The notes under the pieces were generated by a model. That model was given only the letters and a program-made list of their open reading frames with translations, did not search any database and was not told where the DNA came from. From Pseudomonas graminis (lineage in GTDB: Bacteria > Pseudomonadota > Gammaproteobacteria > Pseudomonadales > Pseudomonadaceae), in contig NZ_SOCR01000004.1 of NCBI RefSeq assembly GCF_004364335.1, forward strand, positions 372,001 through 436,000: a stretch of 64,000 bases of DNA, given 5' to 3'. The translations under genes were made by a program, and so were the position numbers. Below are positions 52,511 to 63,424 of the stretch, piece by piece. Numbering within the stretch: the first letter of the stretch is position 1; the number at the start of each line of letters is the position of its first letter.

Positions 52511-55500
52511 TCAGCTTGGCGGGGTGTAGGGCAGAATGTAACTGATGGAAAAGTCTGCCTGTGGGTAGTCCAGTTTCAGGCGTGGCAGCACGAATCCTCC
52601 GCAGGAATCGCAGGTGTCCATCAGCGTGAAGAAATGGATCCTGGTCACAGCCGGTCCCGCCGGGATGTCTTGCTTGAACGCTGTTGCAATCAGACGTTCA
52701 GCATCGAGGTAGCGGTCATGCTCGCGAATCTTGAGTTTTTGTGCAGTGCGCAGGACCGGCAAACTGGTGAATGCCGGACTGGGCGGCTGGCTGCTCATGC
52801 GCTCCCGTGCATCGATAAACGTCGTGGAACTGTTTTCACCGGTTTCGGGGACGCGCAGCGTCAGTTTCCTGGCCCGCTTGCCCCCCGCCAGTGCGTAGTA
52901 GACGTGACGCCTGCGATCCGACGTTTCGGCCAGCAGAAACGCCAGATTGGTCGTGTTCAGGTGTCTGCGGATATTTTCGCCCGTCGTCTCCAGGCCAATC
53001 TCGGCAGCGGATACCGGGATCCAGTCATGTTTGGACGCGGACGCTGGCAATAATGAATTGAGCACGCCTGCAACATGCAGACGCGTCAGTGCGTCCGCTT
53101 CCCCAAGGGGTTTGAAGTTGGCGAGGATGCTTTTGGTCAGCCTGACGAAATTTTCCAGCGCCGTCGCCTGCGTGAGAATGTTTCGCGCGTGGTTTTCCAT
53201 GATCGCTCGGTAGGGGCGATAGATGCGTTGCATGTCGACGTCGGGGCTTTCCAGTTCAAACAGCATGCGGGCGATGTTATGCACGTCCTGAACAAGGGTG
53301 CGTCGGCCCGCTCCCAGACGGTAACTCTCGCTGTATGTCAGGTAGGCGTTGATATCCGCGTCGGATGTCATGCGCTCAAACGTCAATTGCGCAGCCTCCG
53401 GCAGCTCCCTGGCTTTGTAAAACTGCCCCGTGTCGGCTTCGACGGCGATATACGGTCCGTCCTCAAGCGTCAGCCTTACCGCGCGCAGTTCACGCTGGTC
53501 GTTGACCGTCCTGCAGATTGAATCCAGCTGCACGACCGGCAGCTCGTGGTTTATACCTACGCGCCAGCTGTACTCGAGGTCATCCGGCAGCCCTAGGCTC
53601 TGGTCCTTCATCAATCTGCCCTGGACGGAGGGCCGGTAGTGCAGCGGTAGGGTGATACCCAAGTGAAGGGCGTCGTCAGGGGAAATAGGGGCAAGTGTTT
53701 TGCGCACCGTCATCTGTACGTTCCGTGCGCCTTGCCCCGGTGACGTTTCGTCGACCCAGGCGCTGACCTTGCCGTCGTCTACCAGCAGGTGAGTTCTTTG
53801 CGCAGAGGCCTGTCCGCGTATCGGCGTAAACCGTAATACAGGTCTGAACCGGCGGGTCATGAACGCATGACTCGCCTGTTCGCCAAGCGTGAATGGCTCA
53901 AGCGCCGGGTCGATTGGCCGACGCGTGGTGGAGACCAGAACCACTGCGCCGGAACAGCTGGCCTGCATCGGGCTGCGACGAGTCACGCAGTGAGAGGACG
54001 CCTCCTCCAGTCGGCCAAGCCTTGCGGCGGGTGATTCCAGTTCCAGTTTTCGTAGCATGCCGGATGGCGCGTTATCGTCGAAGCGGTAGCTGACGTCATC
54101 GATGATCAGGTCAGTGACGGATTGACCCCGGCGCGCCAAACGGATGTTTCGTTCACCTGTTACCGACAGATCGTAGCCATGGCCGTCCACTTCGTTCAGG
54201 TGCACGGCGCCGGGAAACTGGCCTGGCAGCAAGTGCTTCTGGGTGGTGGTAAACACCGGTGCTTCATCCGTCCATGCAGCCGGGTCGCGGATCAGCAGAG
54301 GGCCATAGGGTTTTTGATCGTGGGGATTGCACCAGCGGTAGTCCGGGGTTTGCTCGGTAGCGATGTTTCGTATCAGCACCTGGTCGACGTTATCCACTTT
54401 CGCCAGCATCAATGCTGAGTCAGCCGTCTCCTGCGTGTTGGAGATGCGCTGGAACATGCCGCCACGTTGACTGAAATTGCCCATGACGACGGTGGCACGG
54501 CCGGCATGCACCCGGCTCTCGAAGCGCGTGCGTGCGGCGTCCTGTCCGGCAAACCACTCGGCGTTTTGCCGGCGGGGGCTGGCTGGCGAAGGAAGACGAG
54601 GCGAGCCGATGCGCGCTTTATTCCCCAGCTTGATTAAAGGTTTGAGGGCGCGTCCGGCGATGGCGATGACTCTGCTGGCCTCTGTAGTGCCGTCGGCCAC
54701 ATCGGCGACGCAGGAGACGCCGTCGCCACCGGTCGTGACGTCAAAGCATCCGACGATGGGGATCACCGACTTGATCAGCTTCCAGGCATACATCGCATCC
54801 GAGGTCGACTCGCGGTGGCGTTTCCAGGTTTCCTGGCGGGTCGCGCCTTTGCAGGCTTCGCGCAATTCCTGGCTGTGGTGCAGGACAATCTGGTCGACGA
54901 AGCCCTGCACCAGATGGGTCTGGTTATCGGCGCCGGGACGACGGGTCAGCGGAACCACTGTTGACAGGCTGGACTTTTCATAGGGCAGGGGAACGCCGTT
55001 GTAGCGCTCATGATCGGGACTGACCAGCAGGTTCAGCGCTTCGGCGGCCAGATTTGAATCGTCAAGCTGCATCACCCGGCTGGCCTCGACGACGGTGCAC
55101 TCGAACCCAAAGCGCTCGGGGAACAACTCGTACACCCAGTGCTGCCCTTCATGGACGACATGCACCAGGCCGCCGTGCCCGCCTCGGCAATCCTGCCAGT
55201 CACCGGCAGGACTGCTGTCGATCGAAGGCACTGCGCCCGTGATCCGGCCGACGTATTGGCGCCACACCGCTGCGTAACAGACGATATGTGCGTTTAGCAG
55301 ACGGTTGCGATGAAGCGTCGGCAGGTCGTCCAGAAACAGCGTCATCAGGTGCGTGTAGGTCTGTCTCGCCTCTATCAAATAGCGATCAAATGCCCGGTTG
55401 AACTGCAGCGTGGCATCGGGAAGGGCGGGCGCCGGAGGACGTGCAGGCCGATACGCCGCGCCGTTATCCAGGTACGCCTCAAGTTCGGTGGTGATGTCAG

Positions 55501-57022
55501 GGCCAGACGTGTTCGCTGCATCGGGGTCGATGCCCGCTTCTATCAGCAGTCGTCGCGCATCATTGAGGCGATCGGGGGGATTGTTGAGTGCCTGTCGATC
55601 ACACGCGGACTCGAAGTACCGGGTCATGCGAGCGATTTCGTCGGCAGAGTAGCGAGGTTGCTCGACGATGTGGTTGTCGTACAGATTCCACACGATCATG
55701 GCGTCAATTCGGGTCGTTGCGATGTGCAGCCTTTCCTCTATTGTCGTGGCCTCGGCCGCCAGTTGCGCGGGCAGCGCTTCCCACTCTGCGAACGTCCGGG
55801 ATCCTGGGGCTGCGCGGTCCAGTGTCATGGCATGGCGAAGATTGGCCCAGCGCAGGTCGGGTTGGTAACGAAAATCGTCGGGCGCATCGGTCAGCAGCAG
55901 TTCCGGGGCAAAGCGCGTCGCCAGTAACTGCATGATGATCTGCGCGTCGGCGTACCGGCATCCCAGGGCGCTGCGCAGACTGTTGATCAGATTGATGCGA
56001 ATGTCGTACAGCGAACCGCCGGCGTTGTCCTCGGCGAACAGGTGGAAATCGAGCAAGTAGCCGATGCGCCTTTGTTGGATCGGGTAAATGCAGTCGATCA
56101 GCGCCTGGACCGCCAGTTGCCGCGCCATTGAAGTCGAAGCGAGATGCCTGTCCTCAGGGTTGTACCATTCGAGCGCTCCTACCAGACGGTTCTGCAAGGC
56201 GGCAAACGGCGCGCAGTTCAACAGTGCATCCAGTGCAATATCGACAGGGTGGGTCAAGGTCGCACCGGGAAAAAACGCCGTTCTGTCGTCTCTGCCCGGA
56301 GTCAGGTCGGCGCCTGCTTCGATTTCCTGGGCGCTGGCAGGGCGAAATTGACCGCTGCTCATGCTGAGCAGGTCCATGGGCAGCAGGTTCAAGAGCTTGA
56401 TGCAAAGGGAGTCCCCAGGTTGATCAACCAAGAGGTGACTGACCAGTGGGTTCAGATCTTGATAACCGTGCAGGTCGAGGGGCGGGGGTAAAGGCGTTGT
56501 CTCGGGTGTCGGCACGCCAAGGCCCAAGTCGTCATACAGCAGGAATGCCGCTGCCCACAGAGCACCGACACGGCGCAGTGGCGGCAACGATCTCCACAAT
56601 CGATCGGCCAGGGAAAACGTTTTGTAGGCGCAAGCGCTTTGGCGAATCTCGCTGAGCGCAGCATCCAGTGTGTCCGGTCGTTCGTGCTCAATGGCCAGGC
56701 GACACACCGTCTGGAAAAACGTCACTCGGGTTTTCGTGTCAATGGCGGTGTTTTCATCGCCGTCGTACAGCATGCCGCTGATATAGCGTTCCACTTTGGC
56801 GGAGCCGAGTGCGCGGTGTATCAGCGCCAGGTAATCACTGTCGCGCAGCGTCTTCTCAACAATCGCATCAGCCGCCAGGTATTCTTTGAATAGATCACCC
56901 AACGATACGGCGATGGATTGGGGGCCGGTAATCTCGTTGACCCGCACTATGTCCTCAGCCTTGAGGCCTTGAAGTCTCGGGTGAATCAATGCGGATGTTT
57001 CGCGATGGGGGCGGGAACTCAT
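52511..57022 (-). CDS. Giant toxin-like protein with C-terminal deaminase-type domain
   Basis: The ATG at 57022 (MSSRPHRETSALIH) has AGGA upstream and gives 1,503 residues; a GTG nine bases earlier is too close to that site. Most of the protein is of unrecognised type, with a hydrophobic stretch at ~735-800 (KLIKSVIPIVGC). The last ~70 residues carry a deaminase-like zinc signature, D1440-A-E1442 then C1471-x-x-C1474, a spacing like the (H/D/C)xE...CxxC of TadA and deaminase toxins, with a strand-helix-strand pattern (RIHFFTLMDTC ... FSISYILPY). No signal peptide or adjacent immunity gene is visible; phhR is convergent 93 bases away. The deaminase call is strong for the motif, weaker for activity. 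Confidence 0.7.
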   Translation of the reverse strand: MSSRPHRETSALIHPRLQGLKAEDIVRVNEITGPQSIAVSLGDLFKEYLAADAIVEKTLRDSDYLALIHRALGSAKVERYISGMLYDGDENTAIDTKTRVTFFQTVCRLAIEHERPDTLDAALSEIRQSACAYKTFSLADRLWRSLPPLRRVGALWAAAFLLYDDLGLGVPTPETTPLPPPLDLHGYQDLNPLVSHLLVDQPGDSLCIKLLNLLPMDLLSMSSGQFRPASAQEIEAGADLTPGRDDRTAFFPGATLTHPVDIALDALLNCAPFAALQNRLVGALEWYNPEDRHLASTSMARQLAVQALIDCIYPIQQRRIGYLLDFHLFAEDNAGGSLYDIRINLINSLRSALGCRYADAQIIMQLLATRFAPELLLTDAPDDFRYQPDLRWANLRHAMTLDRAAPGSRTFAEWEALPAQLAAEATTIEERLHIATTRIDAMIVWNLYDNHIVEQPRYSADEIARMTRYFESACDRQALNNPPDRLNDARRLLIEAGIDPDAANTSGPDITTELEAYLDNGAAYRPARPPAPALPDATLQFNRAFDRYLIEARQTYTHLMTLFLDDLPTLHRNRLLNAHIVCYAAVWRQYVGRITGAVPSIDSSPAGDWQDCRGGHGGLVHVVHEGQHWVYELFPERFGFECTVVEASRVMQLDDSNLAAEALNLLVSPDHERYNGVPLPYEKSSLSTVVPLTRRPGADNQTHLVQGFVDQIVLHHSQELREACKGATRQETWKRHRESTSDAMYAWKLIKSVIPIVGCFDVTTGGDGVSCVADVADGTTEASRVIAIAGRALKPLIKLGNKARIGSPRLPSPASPRRQNAEWFAGQDAARTRFESRVHAGRATVVMGNFSQRGGMFQRISNTQETADSALMLAKVDNVDQVLIRNIATEQTPDYRWCNPHDQKPYGPLLIRDPAAWTDEAPVFTTTQKHLLPGQFPGAVHLNEVDGHGYDLSVTGERNIRLARRGQSVTDLIIDDVSYRFDDNAPSGMLRKLELESPAARLGRLEEASSHCVTRRSPMQASCSGAVVLVSTTRRPIDPALEPFTLGEQASHAFMTRRFRPVLRFTPIRGQASAQRTHLLVDDGKVSAWVDETSPGQGARNVQMTVRKTLAPISPDDALHLGITLPLHYRPSVQGRLMKDQSLGLPDDLEYSWRVGINHELPVVQLDSICRTVNDQRELRAVRLTLEDGPYIAVEADTGQFYKARELPEAAQLTFERMTSDADINAYLTYSESYRLGAGRRTLVQDVHNIARMLFELESPDVDMQRIYRPYRAIMENHARNILTQATALENFVRLTKSILANFKPLGEADALTRLHVAGVLNSLLPASASKHDWIPVSAAEIGLETTGENIRRHLNTTNLAFLLAETSDRRRHVYYALAGGKRARKLTLRVPETGENSSTTFIDARERMSSQPPSPAFTSLPVLRTAQKLKIREHDRYLDAERLIATAFKQDIPAGPAVTRIHFFTLMDTCDSCGGFVLPRLKLDYPQADFSISYILPYTPPS

Positions 57023-57219
57023 AATGTGCACTTCCTGATTAACTATCGAACGTTCAGCTCCCAGTGATGACTGGCAACCGTTCCCAGGACACGTTCGTTA
57101 TTTCAAGCAGTGCGTGGTATTACATAGTTATTGAAAGCAATATTTTAAAGGCGCAGACAAGATAACGTTCACCGCCTCGTGATGAGAGTCCGCGAGACGG
57201 TGAATGTCGGGGGCGCCGG

Positions 57220-57486
57220 TCAGCCGTTGCTGCAGCCGTTACCCATGACCTGATACTCAAGCACGTGGCGTTTGCCCTGCGAGTCTTCGTAGGTCATGTG
57301 CTGCGGGACGACCTGGCAGACGTTCGGCACTTCATCCACCGAAATGACCTTCGCGATATCCAGCTTGGTGGAGTAGGTGTACTCCTCGACACGCTGTTGT
57401 TGGGCGGCCACTTTAGCGCCGGATTCTTCTGCCATTGCCATGGCGCTGAAACCACAAAGAGCCATTACAACCAGTGCAGCTTTCAT
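57220..57486 (-). CDS. DUF2790 periplasmic protein
   Basis: An 88-residue secreted protein with a cleavable signal (MKAALVVMALCGFSAMAMA). A DUF2790-like body follows (EEYTYSTKLDIAKVISVDEVPNVCQVVP, then DSQGKRHVLEYQVMGNGCSNG) with two cysteines that probably form a disulfide. Pseudomonas genomes contain several such small proteins, some linked to metal or stress responses, but no function is established. It is alone on the minus strand, flanked by the giant toxin-like gene and a 450-base acs promoter region. Confidence 0.85.
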   Translation of the reverse strand: MKAALVVMALCGFSAMAMAEESGAKVAAQQQRVEEYTYSTKLDIAKVISVDEVPNVCQVVPQHMTYEDSQGKRHVLEYQVMGNGCSNG

Positions 57487-57936
57487 TACTGAGTTCCTCT
57501 AAGTTGCTTCATTAACACTGCGGCGCAGAAAGTGCGGTCGGCAGGGTGCACAGAACCCTTGTGGAGCTCTGGGTGAAGCGAATATTTACCGGGTGGGTTT
57601 AATTGATTGAAAGTCCAGCGTGGGGGGCTGTTGTTTATCAATCATTTGCCGTGTTGGCGGAACGGATTCTAAGCCCCTGTCTGGAATTCATATAGAAACC
57701 ATTTTGATAAAGTCTATTGAGCAAAACTGCAACAATCGCCGTTATCAGATTGTTGGCAGGCGCTCGATGGGTTCTTTAGTCGTAGCCGGGACATGAAGAT
57801 TTGCCTGAAACCGGGCACTTCACCTGCATTCGGCGCTATGCTCGGGGTCGGTAAGACCATCGTCGAATGGCCTTCGCAGCCATCGGCGGATACAACAGGG
57901 TCATAAAACAACAACATTTCCACCGAGGTAAGAAAG
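57487..57936. promoter_or_regulatory. acs upstream region with candidate catabolite-activity motif
   Basis: This 450-base gap between the DUF2790 gene and acs has no gene I can support. AACAACAA at 57907-57914 fits the AANAANAA Hfq/Crc motif and sits just before the acs ribosome binding site (GAGGTAAGAAAG). A promoter could not be assigned with confidence. The left half is AT-rich (57600-57730). Confidence 0.5.
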
Positions 57937-59892
<1,956 letters not shown>

Positions 59893-59931
59893 CGGACACG
59901 TTTCGGCGAGCGATTTGACAATCGTTAAGAT

Positions 59932-60709
59932 CAAGAGCGTCCGCCTAATGGCGGACGTTTCGCCTTCGGCGAGTTACTTTTAAAAAGCACTAAAAGTAAC
60001 TAAAAGTGCCTGCTCTCGGTTGGGCCCTTCCTTCGTCAGGGTTCCTTCACCCCGGTCCCGCTCCGTGGGCCCGCTGCCATCCGCCATCCATGGCGGGGGG
60101 CAGCTCTCGCCGCATCCATGCGGCTCGGCCCACTCCGCGAGACCTCCGTTCAGCCTGCACCCAAGTCGCTTTTTGCGGTGTCTGGACTATCGCGTAGAAG
60201 ATCAAGAGCAACAGCTTCCCGGCTAAAGCCAGTCCTACAAAACCACGCGTACACACTGTGGGACCGGCTTTAGCCGGGAAGGGGCCAGTGGGTTCACCAT
60301 CAATTTTGCGGCGTACATAACGACGCCTTCCCGGCTAAAGCCGGTCCTACAGTCGGAGCCAGTCTCACTGGACGCACGCGATGCTTTTGCAGGACCGGCT
60401 TCAGCCGGCAAGCCTCTGATCTGCCTTTGATCTTGATCTTCAAACACAAGAAGCTCAGACGACACCTATCGCGACTTGGGTGCAGGCCGAACGCAGACGA
60501 CGCGCAGTGGGCCGAGCCGCATGGATGCGGCGAGAGCGCCGTTGCGGACATGGATGTCCGTTCGGCGCGGGCCCACGGAGCGTCGTCGGAGTGAGGGGAC
60601 CCCGAGGAACGAGGGGCCCAACCAGGAGCAGGCACCCTTGGTTACTTGGGGTGCTTTTCCAAGTAACTCGCCGAAGGCGAAACAGTCTGCCCTCAGGCAG
60701 ACGCTCTTG
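59932..60709. repeat. ~778-bp imperfect inverted-repeat element with central REPs
   Basis: The left arm (59932-60169) and right arm (60471-60709) are inverted copies at roughly 80% identity. They match from CAAGAGCGTC...CGCCTTCGGCGAGTTACTT at the outer end to GCACCCAAGTCGC at the inner end, and share CTCGCCGCATCCATGCGGCT. The outermost part of each arm forms a small hairpin (CGTCCGCC-TAAT-GGCGGACG on the left). The 300-base centre holds four type II REPs at 60215, 60258, 60327 and 60390. No coding sequence is supportable inside. It could be a MITE-like or REP-related element. Confidence 0.75.
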
Positions 60710-61170
60710 ATCTCAAGCCGTTAGGCGTCCACGAGAATCGGGAAATATCGATTTGTTACCGCACACCCGCCCCGGTAACCTCCCGCGCTCCAGTGGGGCA
60801 TTTCCACCCGAAAAGAAAGCATCTCATCGCCCTGAATCAACCCGCTCCAACGCTGGACTTGCCGGATCATAAGGCTTTGCCAATAATGGGCGCGTTATTT
60901 GCTTCGTTGATAGGTTTGCCAACTCTGGCACTTGCATAAAGCTTTTTGGATGTCAATTGGCCTGATCGCGATTTCATGCGCTTCTGTAACTAGTTGTCGC
61001 ATTGAAGAAATATCGACTTTCAGCCTGCCGCTAAAATGCCGACCACTCGCCGAAGGCTTGTCGGGTCCAGAGACCCGCCGGCACCTCGCGTCGCAATTTC
61101 TGATTCCTCCTGTTCAATGAGCGCTTCGCTCACTGCCATTTGTCGCGTTATACCGATGGAGTTCCAAGAA
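60710..61170. other. Intergenic stretch upstream of aotJ
   Basis: About 460 bases with no supported gene. The open frame beginning at 61036 runs into the aotJ coding sequence but lacks a start signal. The right half has CTTGCATAAAGC near 60931 and an AT-rich stretch around 60990-61030 that could be part of the aot promoter. I could not fix a -35/-10 pair or an ArgR site by eye. Confidence 0.4.
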
Positions 61171-61947
61171 ATGAAAAAGCTCATGCTGCTGGGTGCGCTG
61201 GCACTGTCCGTATTGGCACAGCCCGTATTCGCCGATGAAAAGCCCATGAAGATCGGCATCGAAGCGGCATACCCTCCGTTTGCCTCCAAGGCCCCGGACG
61301 GCAGCATCGTCGGCTTCGACTACGACATCGGCAACGCCCTGTGCGAAGAGATGAAGGTCAAGTGCGTATGGGTCGAACAGGAATTCGACGGCCTGATCCC
61401 GGCGCTGAAAGTGCGCAAGATCGACGCCATCCTGTCCTCGATGTCCATCACCGAAGACCGCAAGAAGTCCGTCGACTTCACCAACAAGTACTACAACACC
61501 CCGGCCCGTCTGGTCATGAAGCAGGGCACCGTCGTCAGCGACAGCATGACCGAACTCAAGGGCAAGAACATCGGCGTGCAGCGTGGCTCGATCCACGAGC
61601 GTTTCGCCCGCGAAGTCCTGGCCCCGCTGGGTGCTGAAATCAAGCCGTACAGCTCGCAGAACGAGGTCTACCTGGACATCGGCGCCGGTCGTCTCGATGG
61701 CACCGTGGCTGACGCCACCCTGCTGCAGGACGGCTTCCTGAACACCGAATCCGGCAAAGGCTACGCGTTCGTCGGCCCGGCCTTCACCGACGTCAACTAC
61801 TTCGGCGACGGCGTCGGCATCGCCGTGCGCAAAGGCGACAAGGCTGATCTGGACAAGCTCAACGCCGCCATCGCGGCCATTCGTGCCAACGGCAAATACA
61901 AAGCCATTCAAGACAAGTACTTCGACTTCGACATCTACGGCAAGTAA
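61171..61947 (+). CDS. aotJ: Arginine/ornithine ABC transporter substrate-binding protein AotJ
   Basis: The ATG at 61171 gives 258 residues with a signal peptide ([21 protein letters not shown]). The type II periplasmic-binding fold of the lysine/arginine/ornithine (LAO) family follows: [49 protein letters not shown] and [10 protein letters not shown]. It binds basic amino acids in the periplasm and delivers them to the AotQM permease encoded downstream. The operon start is upstream, and a hairpin follows the gene. The name is based on family and order, from memory, of aotJQMO next to acs in Pseudomonas. Confidence 0.9.
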   Translation: MKKLMLLGALALSVLAQPVFADEKPMKIGIEAAYPPFASKAPDGSIVGFDYDIGNALCEEMKVKCVWVEQEFDGLIPALKVRKIDAILSSMSITEDRKKSVDFTNKYYNTPARLVMKQGTVVSDSMTELKGKNIGVQRGSIHERFAREVLAPLGAEIKPYSSQNEVYLDIGAGRLDGTVADATLLQDGFLNTESGKGYAFVGPAFTDVNYFGDGVGIAVRKGDKADLDKLNAAIAAIRANGKYKAIQDKYFDFDIYGK

Positions 61948-61964
61948 CGTGGTTTGAAGCCGTC

Positions 61965-62011
61965 AATGGCGCAAGCAGCCGGTCACCGTACCGACTGATT
62001 GCGCCATTTTT
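61965..62011 (+). terminator. Hairpin between aotJ and aotQ
   Basis: AATGGCGCA (61965-61973) pairs with TGCGCCATT (62000-62008), followed by TTT. Together with the TTTTT at 62007-62011 it looks like a partial terminator. Such a structure keeps binding-protein mRNA in excess over the permease mRNA. Confidence 0.7.
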
Positions 62012-62038
62012 CTATCCCGCGCTTGAGGGCCAAACAAC

Positions 62039-62728
62039 ATGTTGAAAGGTTACGGAGCCGTCATCCTCGACGGTGCATGGCTGACCTTGCAGCTCGCTCT
62101 GTGCTCCATGGCGCTGGCGATCGTGCTCGGCCTGATCGGCGTGGCATTGCGGCTGTCGCCGGTGCGCTGGCTGGCCTGGCTGGGCGATCTGTATTCCACC
62201 GTGATCCGCGGCATTCCCGATCTGGTGCTGATTCTGCTGATTTTCTACGGCGGTCAGGACCTGCTCAACCGCGTTGCGCCGTTGCTCGGTCACGACGATT
62301 ACATCGACCTGAATCCGCTGCTGGCCGGTATCGGCACGCTGGGTTTCATTTTTGGGGCGTACCTGTCGGAGACCTTCCGCGGCGCGTTCATGGCCATCCC
62401 CAAAGGACAGGCCGAAGCGGGCATGGCCTACGGCATGAGCAGTGGCCGGGTGTTCTTCCGCATTCTGGTGCCGCAGATGATTCGTCTGGCGATCCCCGGC
62501 TTCACCAATAACTGGTTGGTGCTGACCAAGGCCACCGCGCTGATTTCCGTGGTCGGTCTGCAGGACATGATGTTCAAGGCCAAGCAGGCGGCCGATGCCA
62601 CCCGCGAACCCTTCACTTTCTTTCTCGCAGTCGCGGCCATGTACCTGGTGATCACCAGTGTCTCGCTGCTGGTACTGCGCTACATCGAAAAACGTTACTC
62701 GGCCGGCGTAAGGGTGGCAGACCTATGA
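62039..62728 (+). CDS. aotQ: ABC transporter permease AotQ
   Basis: A 229-residue HisQ/M-type inner-membrane permease with about five membrane segments. The EAA loop YLSETFRGAFMAIPKGQAEAGMAYGM couples it to the ATPase. The start is the ATG at 62039, with GAGGG ten bases upstream. The stop overlaps the next permease start (ATGA). It forms the heterodimeric channel with AotM for arginine/ornithine uptake. The ATPase gene AotP would lie beyond the window. Confidence 0.9.
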   Translation: MLKGYGAVILDGAWLTLQLALCSMALAIVLGLIGVALRLSPVRWLAWLGDLYSTVIRGIPDLVLILLIFYGGQDLLNRVAPLLGHDDYIDLNPLLAGIGTLGFIFGAYLSETFRGAFMAIPKGQAEAGMAYGMSSGRVFFRILVPQMIRLAIPGFTNNWLVLTKATALISVVGLQDMMFKAKQAADATREPFTFFLAVAAMYLVITSVSLLVLRYIEKRYSAGVRVADL

Positions 62729-63423
62729 TTTTCGATTACAACGTCGTCTGGGAAAGCCTGCCGCTGTACTTCGGCGGCTTGCTGATTACCCTAAAACTGC
62801 TCGCGCTGTCGCTGTTCTTCGGCCTGCTCGCCGCACTGCCGCTGGGCTTGATGCGCGTGTCGAAAATCGCCTGGGTCAATCTGCTGGCGTGGAGCTACAC
62901 CTACGTCATTCGCGGCACGCCGATGCTGGTGCAGCTGTTCCTCATTTACTACGGGCTGGCGCAGTTCGAGGCGGTGCGTGAAAGCATTCTGTGGCCGTGG
63001 CTGTCGAGTGCGACCTTCTGCGCGTGCCTGGCCTTCGCCATCAACACCAGCGCCTACACCGCTGAAATCATTGCCGGCAGCCTGAAGTCCACGCCGCCGG
63101 GCGAGATCGAGGCGGCGCGTGCGATCGGCATGTCGAAAGCCAAGATGTACCGCCGGATTCTGCTGCCATCGGCCCTGCGCCGGGCGCTGCCGCAGTACAG
63201 CAACGAGGTGATCATGATGCTGCAGACCACCAGTCTGGCGTCGATTGTCACGTTGATGGACATCACCGGTGCCGCGCGCGCGGTGAACGCGCAGTTCTAT
63301 CTGCCGTTCGAGGCTTACATCACCGCCGGTGTTTTCTACCTGTGCCTGACGTTCATTCTGGTGAAACTGTTCAAGCTGGCCGAGCGCCGCTGGCTCAGTT
63401 ACCTCGCCCCGAGGAAGCACTGA
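62725..63423 (+). CDS. aotM: ABC transporter permease AotM
   Basis: A 232-residue HisM-like permease, coupled to aotQ by a four-base overlap. The N-terminus (MIFDYNVVWESLPLYFGGLLITLKL) and the EAA loop YTAEIIAGSLKSTPPGEIEAARAIGMSKA are typical. It has five hydrophobic segments. Together with AotQ it makes the transmembrane pore. The next gene starts just after its stop. Confidence 0.9.
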   Translation: MIFDYNVVWESLPLYFGGLLITLKLLALSLFFGLLAALPLGLMRVSKIAWVNLLAWSYTYVIRGTPMLVQLFLIYYGLAQFEAVRESILWPWLSSATFCACLAFAINTSAYTAEIIAGSLKSTPPGEIEAARAIGMSKAKMYRRILLPSALRRALPQYSNEVIMMLQTTSLASIVTLMDITGAARAVNAQFYLPFEAYITAGVFYLCLTFILVKLFKLAERRWLSYLAPRKH

Positions 63424-63424
63424 T

